Notes under the pieces: model-generated | The model's input: only the letters and a program-made list of their open reading frames with translations | Told to the model about the DNA's origin: nothing | The model's database searches: none | Translations under genes and position numbers: made by a program | From: an uncultured Bacteroidia bacterium | GTDB taxonomy: Bacteria; Bacteroidota; Bacteroidia; Bacteroidales; UBA932 | NCBI GenBank assembly: GCA_902801885.1 | Contig: CADCJX010000006.1 | Span: forward strand, 122,045 to 186,044 | Length of the DNA stretch: 64,000 bases | Direction: 5' to 3' | Shown here: in pieces, positions 51,730 to 59,085 of the stretch | Position numbering within the stretch: the stretch's first letter is position 1 | How the letters are laid out: each line of letters starts with the position of its first letter

Positions 51730-53475
51730 ATGTCAGACTATATAGTATCAGCCAGGAAGTACCGTCCGGACTCGTTTGAAACCCTGATCGGACAGGACAA
51801 CATAGCCCAGACCCTGAAGAACTCGATCATCAGGGGAAAGCTGGCACATGCCTACCTTTTCTGCGGTCCCAGAGGAGTGGGAAAGACCACTACTGCAAGG
51901 ATTTTCGCAAAGGCTATCAACTGCGCCCATCCATCCGAGGACATGGAGCCCTGCGGCGAATGCGAATCCTGCATATCCTTCCAGGAAGGCCGTTCCTACT
52001 GCATCCATGAACTGGATGCCGCCTCCAACAACGGAGTGGAAGACATCAAGAACCTGATGGACCAGGTCCAGATTCCTCCACAGGTCGGAAAGTACAGCGT
52101 CTACATCATCGATGAGGTCCACATGCTGTCAACGGCTGCCTTCAACGCCTTCCTAAAGACCTTGGAGGAACCACCGGCACATGCAATATTCATCCTGGCT
52201 ACCACAGAGAAACATAAGATCCTTCCGACCATCCTCTCCCGCTGCCAGACTTACGACTTCAACAGGATTTCCATTCCCGACATAGTCAGGAACCTGAGGA
52301 TGATCGCAGAAAAGGAAAATGTCACCATAGACGACGAATCCCTCCATGTGATAGCCCAGAAGGCTGACGGAGCAATGCGTGATGCCCTCACCATCTTCGA
52401 CCAGACAGTGGCATTCTGCGGTACGGATGTCAAATACGCGGACGTGATCAGGAACCTGAACGTCCTGGATTATGACTATTCCTTCGGCCTGGTGGAAGAT
52501 TTCCTGGCCGGAGATTATGGCAAGGCCCTGCTGACCTTCGATGAAGTCTTGTCGAAGGGATTCAATGCCCTACATTTCTGCGCTGCCCTGAGTTCACATT
52601 TCAGGGACCTCATGGTGACCAAGAACGGAGGACTGGATTCACTCCTCGAACTTCCCGAATCGCTGAAAAAGAGATATATCGACCAGGCTGCCCGTTGCCC
52701 GCTTAAGTTCCTGTACGACGCCCTGAGCATCACGACTGCCTGCGAGGCCGGTTACAAGATGGCAGTCAACCCCAGGCTCCACATCGAATTCGCCTTGATG
52801 AAGCTCAGCTTCCTCCTCAAGGCCCCAGCCGCGGTTCCTGCAACGACTCCTGTCGCATCGATGGACTCAAGGATCGTGTCCAGCCGACAGAGAGTTGAGA
52901 GTGAGGACGCTGCCGCCCGCGTCACCAGCGGAGGGACCATGAGCGGAACGAATGGTGGGGCCGACCGAAGTGAGGCGTCCGAACCGCAGCACCGCGAACG
53001 CCGCAGGCCTCCTAAGAGCGGATCCGCCCTCTCGCTCAACGCTATCCTAGAAGAGGAAGAAAGCAAAAAATCCAAGGAAAAAGTCCTCGCAGTCTCCGAC
53101 GAACTTCCACAGGACGAAAGTATCCTGAAGGCCTGGGCTACGGTACCTGAGGAGTATTCATCTAGCCCCAGGCTCGCCAACACCCTAAAGAACGCCGAAG
53201 TCGAGATTGAAACCTCCGAAGGCATGAAGGTCTTGACTTTCAAGGTCAGCAATCTGTCCCAGCAGAAATGGATCCAAGAGAACAGGCTCCTGGCACTGGA
53301 AGGAAATTTGCAGAAGAAAGTCGGCTCCTCCAGGATCCGCCTCGAAGTCGGAGTGATTCCCATGGAAGAAAAGGAAAGGCAGCCCTACACCGACCAGGAA
53401 AAGGCGACAGCCCTCATGGGCAAGAATGGAGAGATCCAGAACCTTATCAAGGATTTCGGCCTTGAAACCAAGTAA
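51730..53475 (+). CDS. dnaX: DNA polymerase III subunit gamma/tau with inserted repeat
   Basis: A 581-residue clamp-loader ATPase. Walker A GPRGVGKT at residues 46-53, the zinc-binding cysteines (INCAHPSED, then CGECESC), Walker B YIIDEVHMLS and the sensor ATTEKHKILPTILSRCQ are intact. A poorly conserved linker (about 375-430) follows domain III and contains the repeat at 52905-52986 (about residues 392-420), then a short C-terminal domain. The start at 51730 (MSDYIVSARKYRPDSFETLI) is the family start; longer readings would cross the -7 box. It loads the beta clamp at the replication fork. Confidence 0.95.
   Translation: MSDYIVSARKYRPDSFETLIGQDNIAQTLKNSIIRGKLAHAYLFCGPRGVGKTTTARIFAKAINCAHPSEDMEPCGECESCISFQEGRSYCIHELDAASNNGVEDIKNLMDQVQIPPQVGKYSVYIIDEVHMLSTAAFNAFLKTLEEPPAHAIFILATTEKHKILPTILSRCQTYDFNRISIPDIVRNLRMIAEKENVTIDDESLHVIAQKADGAMRDALTIFDQTVAFCGTDVKYADVIRNLNVLDYDYSFGLVEDFLAGDYGKALLTFDEVLSKGFNALHFCAALSSHFRDLMVTKNGGLDSLLELPESLKKRYIDQAARCPLKFLYDALSITTACEAGYKMAVNPRLHIEFALMKLSFLLKAPAAVPATTPVASMDSRIVSSRQRVESEDAAARVTSGGTMSGTNGGADRSEASEPQHRERRRPPKSGSALSLNAILEEEESKKSKEKVLAVSDELPQDESILKAWATVPEEYSSSPRLANTLKNAEVEIETSEGMKVLTFKVSNLSQQKWIQENRLLALEGNLQKKVGSSRIRLEVGVIPMEEKERQPYTDQEKATALMGKNGEIQNLIKDFGLETK
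52905..52986 (+). repeat. in-frame repeat element, copy C (in dnaX), shortened
   Basis: A shorter relative of copies A and B: GAGCGGAACGAA then GGTGGGGCCGA and a GAGGCGTCCGA end are shared, but about 12 bases between the first two blocks are missing. GGACGC (52905-52910) and GCGTCC (52975-52980) form short inverted ends. Read in frame as about residues 392-420 of dnaX, in the variable linker. On the opposite strand it would read SDASLRSAPP, the same peptide that copy A encodes in the rsmF-like protein. Confidence 0.7.
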
Positions 53476-53498
53476 TTTGAATTAACAGAAAACACAAG

Positions 53499-54284
53499 AT
53501 GAAGCTTCGCTGCGAAAACCTAGTCAAGAAATACGGCATCAGGACAGTTGTTAAAGGCGTTTCCATGGAAATCGTCCAGGGAGAGATCGTGGGCTTCCTC
53601 GGCCCGAACGGCGCCGGCAAGACCACCAGTTTCTACATGATAACCGGCCAGATCGTGCCGAACGGCGGCAGGGTATATCTCGACGACGAGGACATAACCG
53701 ACCTCCCGATGTACAAGAGGGCGCAGAAAGGCATCGGCTACCTTCCGCAGGAAGCCTCGGTTTTCCGCAAGATGTCCGTGGAGGACAACATCATGTCAGT
53801 TATGGAGATGTCGGACATGACCAAGGAAGAAAGGAGGGAAAGGCTTGAGAGCCTTATCGACGAGTTCAACCTGTCAAAGGTCCGCAAGAGCCTGGGCATC
53901 CAACTTTCCGGAGGTGAAAGGCGCCGTTGTGAGATCGCACGCGCACTGGCGATCGATCCCAAGTTCATCCTTCTGGACGAACCTTTCGCTGGAGTCGACC
54001 CGATCGCCGTAGAAGACATCCAGTTCATCATTGCCAAGCTTAAGTACAAGGACATCGGAGTTATAATCACTGACCACAATGTGGGTGAAACCCTCGCCAT
54101 CACCGACAGGGCTTACCTGCTCTACGAAGGTACCATCCTGCAGCAAGGTACACCTGAAGCCTTGGCTGCTGACGAGGATGTCCGCACCAAGTACCTTGGC
54201 TCGGGATTTGCTCTCAAGAAGTCTGTCTCCGTCGAAAAGGCAAGGGCGGAGTACATGGAACAACTTAAAAAGCAATCACTATGA
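53499..54284 (+). CDS. lptB: LptB-type ABC transporter ATPase (LPS export)
   Basis: A 261-residue ATPase that powers lipopolysaccharide extraction from the inner membrane with LptFG. Walker [18 protein letters not shown]-loop region [17 protein letters not shown] (characteristic of LptB), signature [16 protein letters not shown], Walker [19 protein letters not shown] and the H-loop [17 protein letters not shown]. The C-terminal extension (about 235-261) is charged. Its end overlaps the next gene by four bases. Confidence 0.95.
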   Translation: MKLRCENLVKKYGIRTVVKGVSMEIVQGEIVGFLGPNGAGKTTSFYMITGQIVPNGGRVYLDDEDITDLPMYKRAQKGIGYLPQEASVFRKMSVEDNIMSVMEMSDMTKEERRERLESLIDEFNLSKVRKSLGIQLSGGERRRCEIARALAIDPKFILLDEPFAGVDPIAVEDIQFIIAKLKYKDIGVIITDHNVGETLAITDRAYLLYEGTILQQGTPEALAADEDVRTKYLGSGFALKKSVSVEKARAEYMEQLKKQSL

Positions 54285-55135
54285 AAAGTAAACTTGCAAT
54301 AATCATCTGCCTGCTTGCAGGGGTACTGCTCCCGGCCGAAATGTTCGGACAGGCACAGATCTACACCCGGAAAGAAAAGCTCAAGGACATCACCGCCAAG
54401 ACCACGAAGGTCGTCCTCAGCGGAGATGAGATGCTGGACGAAGCAATGAAGGAAAGCATTGCTGCCTCATGGACCATGTCACCCTACGAATTCTGCTCCA
54501 TGGAAGAATTCGAGAAGATCAAGACCAGCGACAAGTTCTACTTCCTCCTCATCGTCAAGGGCCAGCAGAGAAAAGAATCGGAGCCTGGAATCGACCTCCT
54601 CACCCTGGTGAAAGGAGGAGAAGGGGCTTCGAAATCAATAAACGACATGCTGGAAGTCGTAACCTTCCCTCTTCGTTCAGCAAGCGAACCTTCCGGAAGG
54701 GAATTCGTACTTTTGCCAGCTTTCCTGACGATCATCCAGGACCATGCTCAGAGTCTTATCAGTTCCGAGGTCAAGGCCTATTCCACCCTGAGCGCCGAGG
54801 ACACCAAGAAACTGGCAATCAAAAGAATTTATTTCAGCAAGGAGGACTTTGCCCCCCAGGTGGACGATAAGGCCATCGCATCCCTTGACGAGGACATAAT
54901 TGTCGAAGAAGATGAAGACAAGGTTGACGAGGTGTTCTCGGACGGGACTTACAATGCTGTCATCAGCTATGTGGTAGCCCCGAGCGAACCCGTCAACGGC
55001 TCCGTGTGCTACAAGCTCCTCATCGGTGCTGACAATCACAAACTCTACTGGTACAAAAAGCACCGGATCTCCGCCCGCAGCGGCAGCGGATTCATGCCCG
55101 GTGACCTGCGTGCCATAACCCAGATCAGGAAATAA
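54281..55135 (+). CDS. exported protein of unknown function
   Basis: A 284-residue protein with a signal peptide ([20 protein letters not shown], cleavage likely after MFGQA). The mature part is rich in Lys, Glu and Asp, with an acidic tract ([15 protein letters not shown]) near 208-222. I do not recognise a domain. It overlaps lptB by four bases (ATGA) and the M16 peptidase by one (TAATG), so it probably belongs to an envelope-biogenesis operon. Confidence 0.8.
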   Translation: MKSKLAIIICLLAGVLLPAEMFGQAQIYTRKEKLKDITAKTTKVVLSGDEMLDEAMKESIAASWTMSPYEFCSMEEFEKIKTSDKFYFLLIVKGQQRKESEPGIDLLTLVKGGEGASKSINDMLEVVTFPLRSASEPSGREFVLLPAFLTIIQDHAQSLISSEVKAYSTLSAEDTKKLAIKRIYFSKEDFAPQVDDKAIASLDEDIIVEEDEDKVDEVFSDGTYNAVISYVVAPSEPVNGSVCYKLLIGADNHKLYWYKKHRISARSGSGFMPGDLRAITQIRK

Positions 55136-56364
55136 TGCTAATCGGCAAGGCAGCCTGCGGGCTGCAATACGCTGTCAAACGAAGCGGCAATGCTGTCGGC
55201 TATTGTTCGCTAACTATCAAATGCGGAACCCGCGACGAAGGAGACTTCCACAGCGGGATCGCACATTTTACGGAACACACAATCTTCAAGGGTACCGGAC
55301 ACAAGAGTTCACGTGTAATCAACGGCTACCTGGACCGCTTGGGAGGAGACCTCAACGCCTTCACTACCAAGGAGGAGATAGTACTCCACGCAACTGTCCT
55401 GAAAGAAGATCTTGGTAAAGCCGCATCCCTTCTTCTGGAGCTCGCCACCTGTCCCACTTTCCCGGAGGACGAAATCGAGATCGAGAAAGGAGTGGTAATC
55501 GACGAAATCAACTCTTACAAGGACTCCCCGGCTGACGACGTCTACGACAAATTTGAAGAGGCCCTGCTCGCAGGCCACCCCCTGGGTCGACCGATCCTCG
55601 GAACAGCTGCCAGCGTGAGGAAGATCACAAGCAAGGAACTCAGGAAGTTTGTCGAAGAAAGATTCACTCCCGGTAACATGGCCCTCGCCGTAGTCGCCGA
55701 CGTAGACGAGAAAAAGATGGAGCAGGGTGTCCTGAAGCTTGCAGAAAAAGTCTTCGACGGCACCTGGAAGGCTTCGCTTGAAAGATCGCTGCAGGAAACA
55801 GGAACGCCGGAAGTGTTCCACCGTACGGTGGAAAAGAGGAATCACGAAGTCAACGCCGTAATAGGCGGACTTGCTCCTTCTCTCTACGACAAGGAAGGAA
55901 GGTTCCCCGCTATCCTTTTGGGGAATATAATCGGTGGTCCGGCCTCGAACTCAAAGCTCAATGACCTCTTACGAGAAAGGAACGGATGGGTGTACGGTGC
56001 GGAAACATCTTACACACAGTATGCTGAAACCGGAGTAATGGCAATTTCACTGGGATGCGAAAGAGGCAATCTTGAAAAATGCCTCAAGGGAGTGGATAAG
56101 GTCATCCGCAAGATGCAGGACGAACGGATGAGCGAATCTGCCCTCAAGGCAGCCAAGAAGCAGCTTCTCGGTCAGTTGGCAATCAGCTCCGACAATGGGG
56201 AGACCCAATGCCTTTCAATGGGAAAGAGCCTGGTCTCTTTCGGGACGGTATCTACCGACTCCCAGAACCGGGAGGCAATCGAAGCGATCACCCCTGAGAA
56301 GTTGCTCCAGGCCGCCCAGGACATCTTCAATCCAGAGACAACGTCTTCACTCATATTCCTTTAG
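55135..56364 (+). CDS. M16 family zinc peptidase (pitrilysin/processing-peptidase-like)
   Basis: A 409-residue M16 peptidase. The inverted zinc motif HFTEH (His44, Glu47, His48) and the downstream glutamate in EIEKGVVIDEINSYKD are present, followed by the second M16 half (NHEVNAVIGGLAPSLYDKEG, LNDLLRERNGWVYGAETSY). Length and motifs match single-chain bacterial processing peptidases such as YmxG/PqqL-like proteins. No signal peptide, so it is probably cytoplasmic. The next gene, a GH29 fucosidase, follows after 20 bases. Confidence 0.93.
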   Translation: MLIGKAACGLQYAVKRSGNAVGYCSLTIKCGTRDEGDFHSGIAHFTEHTIFKGTGHKSSRVINGYLDRLGGDLNAFTTKEEIVLHATVLKEDLGKAASLLLELATCPTFPEDEIEIEKGVVIDEINSYKDSPADDVYDKFEEALLAGHPLGRPILGTAASVRKITSKELRKFVEERFTPGNMALAVVADVDEKKMEQGVLKLAEKVFDGTWKASLERSLQETGTPEVFHRTVEKRNHEVNAVIGGLAPSLYDKEGRFPAILLGNIIGGPASNSKLNDLLRERNGWVYGAETSYTQYAETGVMAISLGCERGNLEKCLKGVDKVIRKMQDERMSESALKAAKKQLLGQLAISSDNGETQCLSMGKSLVSFGTVSTDSQNREAIEAITPEKLLQAAQDIFNPETTSSLIFL

Positions 56365-56384
56365 ACAAAAGAATCAGTGAATAT

Positions 56385-57827
56385 ATGAACGTCAGAACCA
56401 TCATCTTATCACTTGCAGCGGTGGCAGTCGCAGCAGCATGCCAGAATGCTCCCTCTCCCGAACCTTACGGTCCGATACCTTCTCCACAGCAGGTCGAATG
56501 GCAGAAAATGGAGATGAACATGTTCTCCCATTTCGGTCCCAACACATTCACTGGCAGGGAATGGGGGCTGGGAACAGAGGCTGAAGACATCTTCAATCCC
56601 ACTGACCTTGACTGCGGACAATGGGCTTCAGTCGCCAAGGCTGCAGGATTCAAGGGAATCATCATCACAGGCAAGCACCACGACGGATTCTGCCTTTGGC
56701 CCAACCCCATGAGTACCCACACAGTCGCTTCCAGTCCATGGAAGGATGGCAAGGGCGACGTCTTGAAGGAACTCTCCGAGGCTTGCGCCGCAGAGGGCCT
56801 GAAGTTCGGTGTCTACATCTCCCCCTGGGACCGCAACGATCCCCATTACGGCACTCCTGAGTACAATGACGTATATGTCAAGACCCTTGAGAGCGTACAC
56901 GACGGCAGATATGGCGAGGTCTTCGAACAATGGTTCGACGGAGCCAACGGCGAAGGACCCAACGGCAAGAAGCAGGTCTACGACTGGCCTCTCTTCCATG
57001 AGACCGTCCTGAAATACAGTCCAAATGCGATAATGTTCAGCGATGTAGGTCCTGGCTGCCGTTGGGTAGGAAATGAGAGAGGGGTTGCCGGCAGGACCAA
57101 CTGGAGTCTCCTCGACATCGAAGGCTTCACTCCCGGAGCTGGGGCTCCTCCTACCGACACCCTCAACTGCGGAAACGTCCATGGCAATTCATGGATTCCT
57201 GCCGAGACCGATGTCTCGATCCGTCCGGGCTGGTTCTGGAAGGAGAGTGAGAACGATAAGGTGAAATCAGTCAACGATCTCCTCGGAATCTATTACACCA
57301 GTGTAGGCCGTAATTCCCTCCTTCTCCTGAACGTTCCTCCGGACACTACCGGCCGCCTCCATCCTGTGGACTCCGCCAGGCTTCTCGAATTCAAGGATGC
57401 ACTCGGTGAAATATTCAAAGACAACCTGGCAGACGGAGCAAAGGCAACCGCTTCATCCACAAGGGGTCGCAACTTCAAGGCACAGAACATCCTGGAAGGT
57501 GGTTATGATGCTTTCTGGGCAGCTAAGGACGGCGTCTGCGAATCCTCCGTGACCATCGACCTAAACGGCAAGAAGACATTCAACAGGGTCATGCTTCAGG
57601 AATATATTCCCCTGGGACAGAGGGTCAAGTCTTTCAGCATAGAAGCTATGGCTGAAGACGGCAGTTGGAAAAACATCGCAGAAGAGACCACGATCGGCTA
57701 CAAGAGAATCGTCCTTACAGAAAAGGTCACCACGGACAAAGTCCGGGTGACCGTCAAAGCCTATGCCCCACCCGTATTGAACGGATTCGGGCTCTTCATG
57801 GACACTATCTATACTGGCCGACCTTGA
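56385..57827 (+). CDS. GH29 alpha-L-fucosidase, lipoprotein
   Basis: A 480-residue lipoprotein (signal MNVRTIILSLAAVAVAAAC, Cys19). GH29 features: FSHFGPNTFTGREWG, GIIITGKHHDGFCLWP, FGVYISPWDRNDPHYG and the nucleophile Asp185 in EQWFDGANGEG; NSLLLLNVPPDTTGRL closes the barrel. The segment after about residue 350 (ASSTRGRNFKAQNILEGGYD) looks like an F5/8-type C carbohydrate-binding domain. The layout is that of GH29-B alpha-1,3/1,4-fucosidases of the gut Bacteroidota. It lies upstream of a SusCD pair and overlaps the convergent metallophosphatase gene by 23 bases. Confidence 0.92.
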   Translation: MNVRTIILSLAAVAVAAACQNAPSPEPYGPIPSPQQVEWQKMEMNMFSHFGPNTFTGREWGLGTEAEDIFNPTDLDCGQWASVAKAAGFKGIIITGKHHDGFCLWPNPMSTHTVASSPWKDGKGDVLKELSEACAAEGLKFGVYISPWDRNDPHYGTPEYNDVYVKTLESVHDGRYGEVFEQWFDGANGEGPNGKKQVYDWPLFHETVLKYSPNAIMFSDVGPGCRWVGNERGVAGRTNWSLLDIEGFTPGAGAPPTDTLNCGNVHGNSWIPAETDVSIRPGWFWKESENDKVKSVNDLLGIYYTSVGRNSLLLLNVPPDTTGRLHPVDSARLLEFKDALGEIFKDNLADGAKATASSTRGRNFKAQNILEGGYDAFWAAKDGVCESSVTIDLNGKKTFNRVMLQEYIPLGQRVKSFSIEAMAEDGSWKNIAEETTIGYKRIVLTEKVTTDKVRVTVKAYAPPVLNGFGLFMDTIYTGRP

Positions 57828-58995
57828 ACTCCAACTTGCGCTGAAGCACGTGATTCTCATTGAAGAACGTCAGCTTGATCTTTGAGTTATCCACGTCAGT
57901 GATCATCAATTCCCGGTTCTTGTTGCAGACTACCGGGAATTTTGCATTGGTAGTACCTGGTTCATAGTATTTGTACTGGTGGATGTGGCCGCAAAGCATG
58001 AGGTCTATTCCTGCTTCATTAAGCATGGGAACGAATTTCTCGGCCACGACACGGTTCCCGAACCAACTCTTGGGATCAGGCTGGATGTGTGAGAACACTA
58101 TCCTTACCTCTGACTCCTTGAAATCCTTGCTCTCGAGGACTTCCTTGAGCCACTCAGCCTCCTTGTCAGTGTACTTGTCAGTCATTATGACGCCCAAGTT
58201 GCGGATGTCGCCGTCATATTTGTCTTCACCGGAATCCAGGAATATGAAGAAAAACTTGCCGTACTTGTGTGTGAAATAGGGCATTCCTCCAGGATTGCTG
58301 TGATAGTCATGCCATTTGAGGGCGTCGTTGCCACGGAACTCATGGTTGCCACGAGTGATCATGATCGGAGTGCAGTAACCGAAAAGATCAGAAGCAGAAC
58401 TCATGTAGTGTTTCGCAATATCTTCCTCATGGTCGATTGCCGAAGTCATGTCGCCATTGAACACGACGAAATCATACTTCTGCTCTAGGGCGTCACTCAT
58501 CAGCATCCTGAACAGGGAATCGCTCTCGTGCATATCATTCACCATCCCGAAGTGAAGCTTGTCATAATCCTCCGCCAGGGTCTTGCACCATGTGGGATGG
58601 CTCTTCACGTCCAGGCCATAGCCGGGAGTGAAGATCACTCCTGCCCTGTTATACTGGGCAGTCACGCCTTCCATCATGATGCGATAACGGTATTTTGTGT
58701 CAGGCTGCAGGCCGTCCACCGTGACATGGTGAACCTTTGTGATGGGACGGCGCCCCAGTCCACGCTCGTCATAAAACTTTTTCCTCTCACAGTTGTTCCA
58801 GTTGGTGCCGTCGTCAGGAGCTATCTCAACCCATGAAACGGCATCCATGTCGGTGGTCCAGATGGCAGTGAAACTATTCGTTGTGACATTCTGGAGGTAA
58901 GGGCCGCAAACTTGCCTGACACTGACCATACCGTCCTGTGCTTCAATCATAAAGGGGAAAGAAAGCAGAATAAGGATGAATAAAAATCGTTTCAT
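57805..58995 (-). CDS. secreted calcineurin-like metallophosphatase (second paralogue)
   Basis: A 396-residue exported phosphoesterase with signal peptide MKRFLFILILLSFPFMIEAQ. It shares the whole plan of the gene at 2539-3759: N-terminal CGPYLQNVTTNSFTAIWTTD domain, then VNDMHESDS, FNGDMTSAID, TRGNHEFRG, FSHIQPDPKSW and CGHIHQYKYY. Roughly half the residues appear identical by eye. Some positions differ (HESDS for HANGE). An upstream in-frame ATG at 59031 lies within the promoter and is not used. Probably periplasmic; substrate unknown. Confidence 0.88.
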   Translation of the reverse strand: MKRFLFILILLSFPFMIEAQDGMVSVRQVCGPYLQNVTTNSFTAIWTTDMDAVSWVEIAPDDGTNWNNCERKKFYDERGLGRRPITKVHHVTVDGLQPDTKYRYRIMMEGVTAQYNRAGVIFTPGYGLDVKSHPTWCKTLAEDYDKLHFGMVNDMHESDSLFRMLMSDALEQKYDFVVFNGDMTSAIDHEEDIAKHYMSSASDLFGYCTPIMITRGNHEFRGNDALKWHDYHSNPGGMPYFTHKYGKFFFIFLDSGEDKYDGDIRNLGVIMTDKYTDKEAEWLKEVLESKDFKESEVRIVFSHIQPDPKSWFGNRVVAEKFVPMLNEAGIDLMLCGHIHQYKYYEPGTTNAKFPVVCNKNRELMITDVDNSKIKLTFFNENHVLQRKLEFKVGQYR

Positions 58996-59028
58996 GGATA
59001 CTATTGTTTGGTGTGTGATTACAAAATA

Positions 59029-59048
59029 CAAAAATATACTTATTTTTG
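59029..59048. promoter_or_regulatory. abutting divergent -7 boxes for phosphatase and susC
   Basis: CAAAAATA-TACT-TATTTTTG is an exact inverted repeat with a 4-base spacer. The right half is TATTTTTG on the plus strand (59041-59048) for susC and the left half reads TATTTTTG on the minus strand (59029-59036) for the phosphatase. Both match TAnnTTTG. -33 elements are not clear. Confidence 0.5.
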
Positions 59049-59085
59049 TAATACATATAGCTACTAAACCAACTTCTATATTTTT

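Noticed and set aside
53065-53070. A run of six A in dnaX as a possible frameshift site producing a short gamma form
   Set aside because: The -1 frame stays open for about 26 more codons and no stimulatory hairpin or Shine-Dalgarno is evident near it; the run is also not the classic A AAA AAG.
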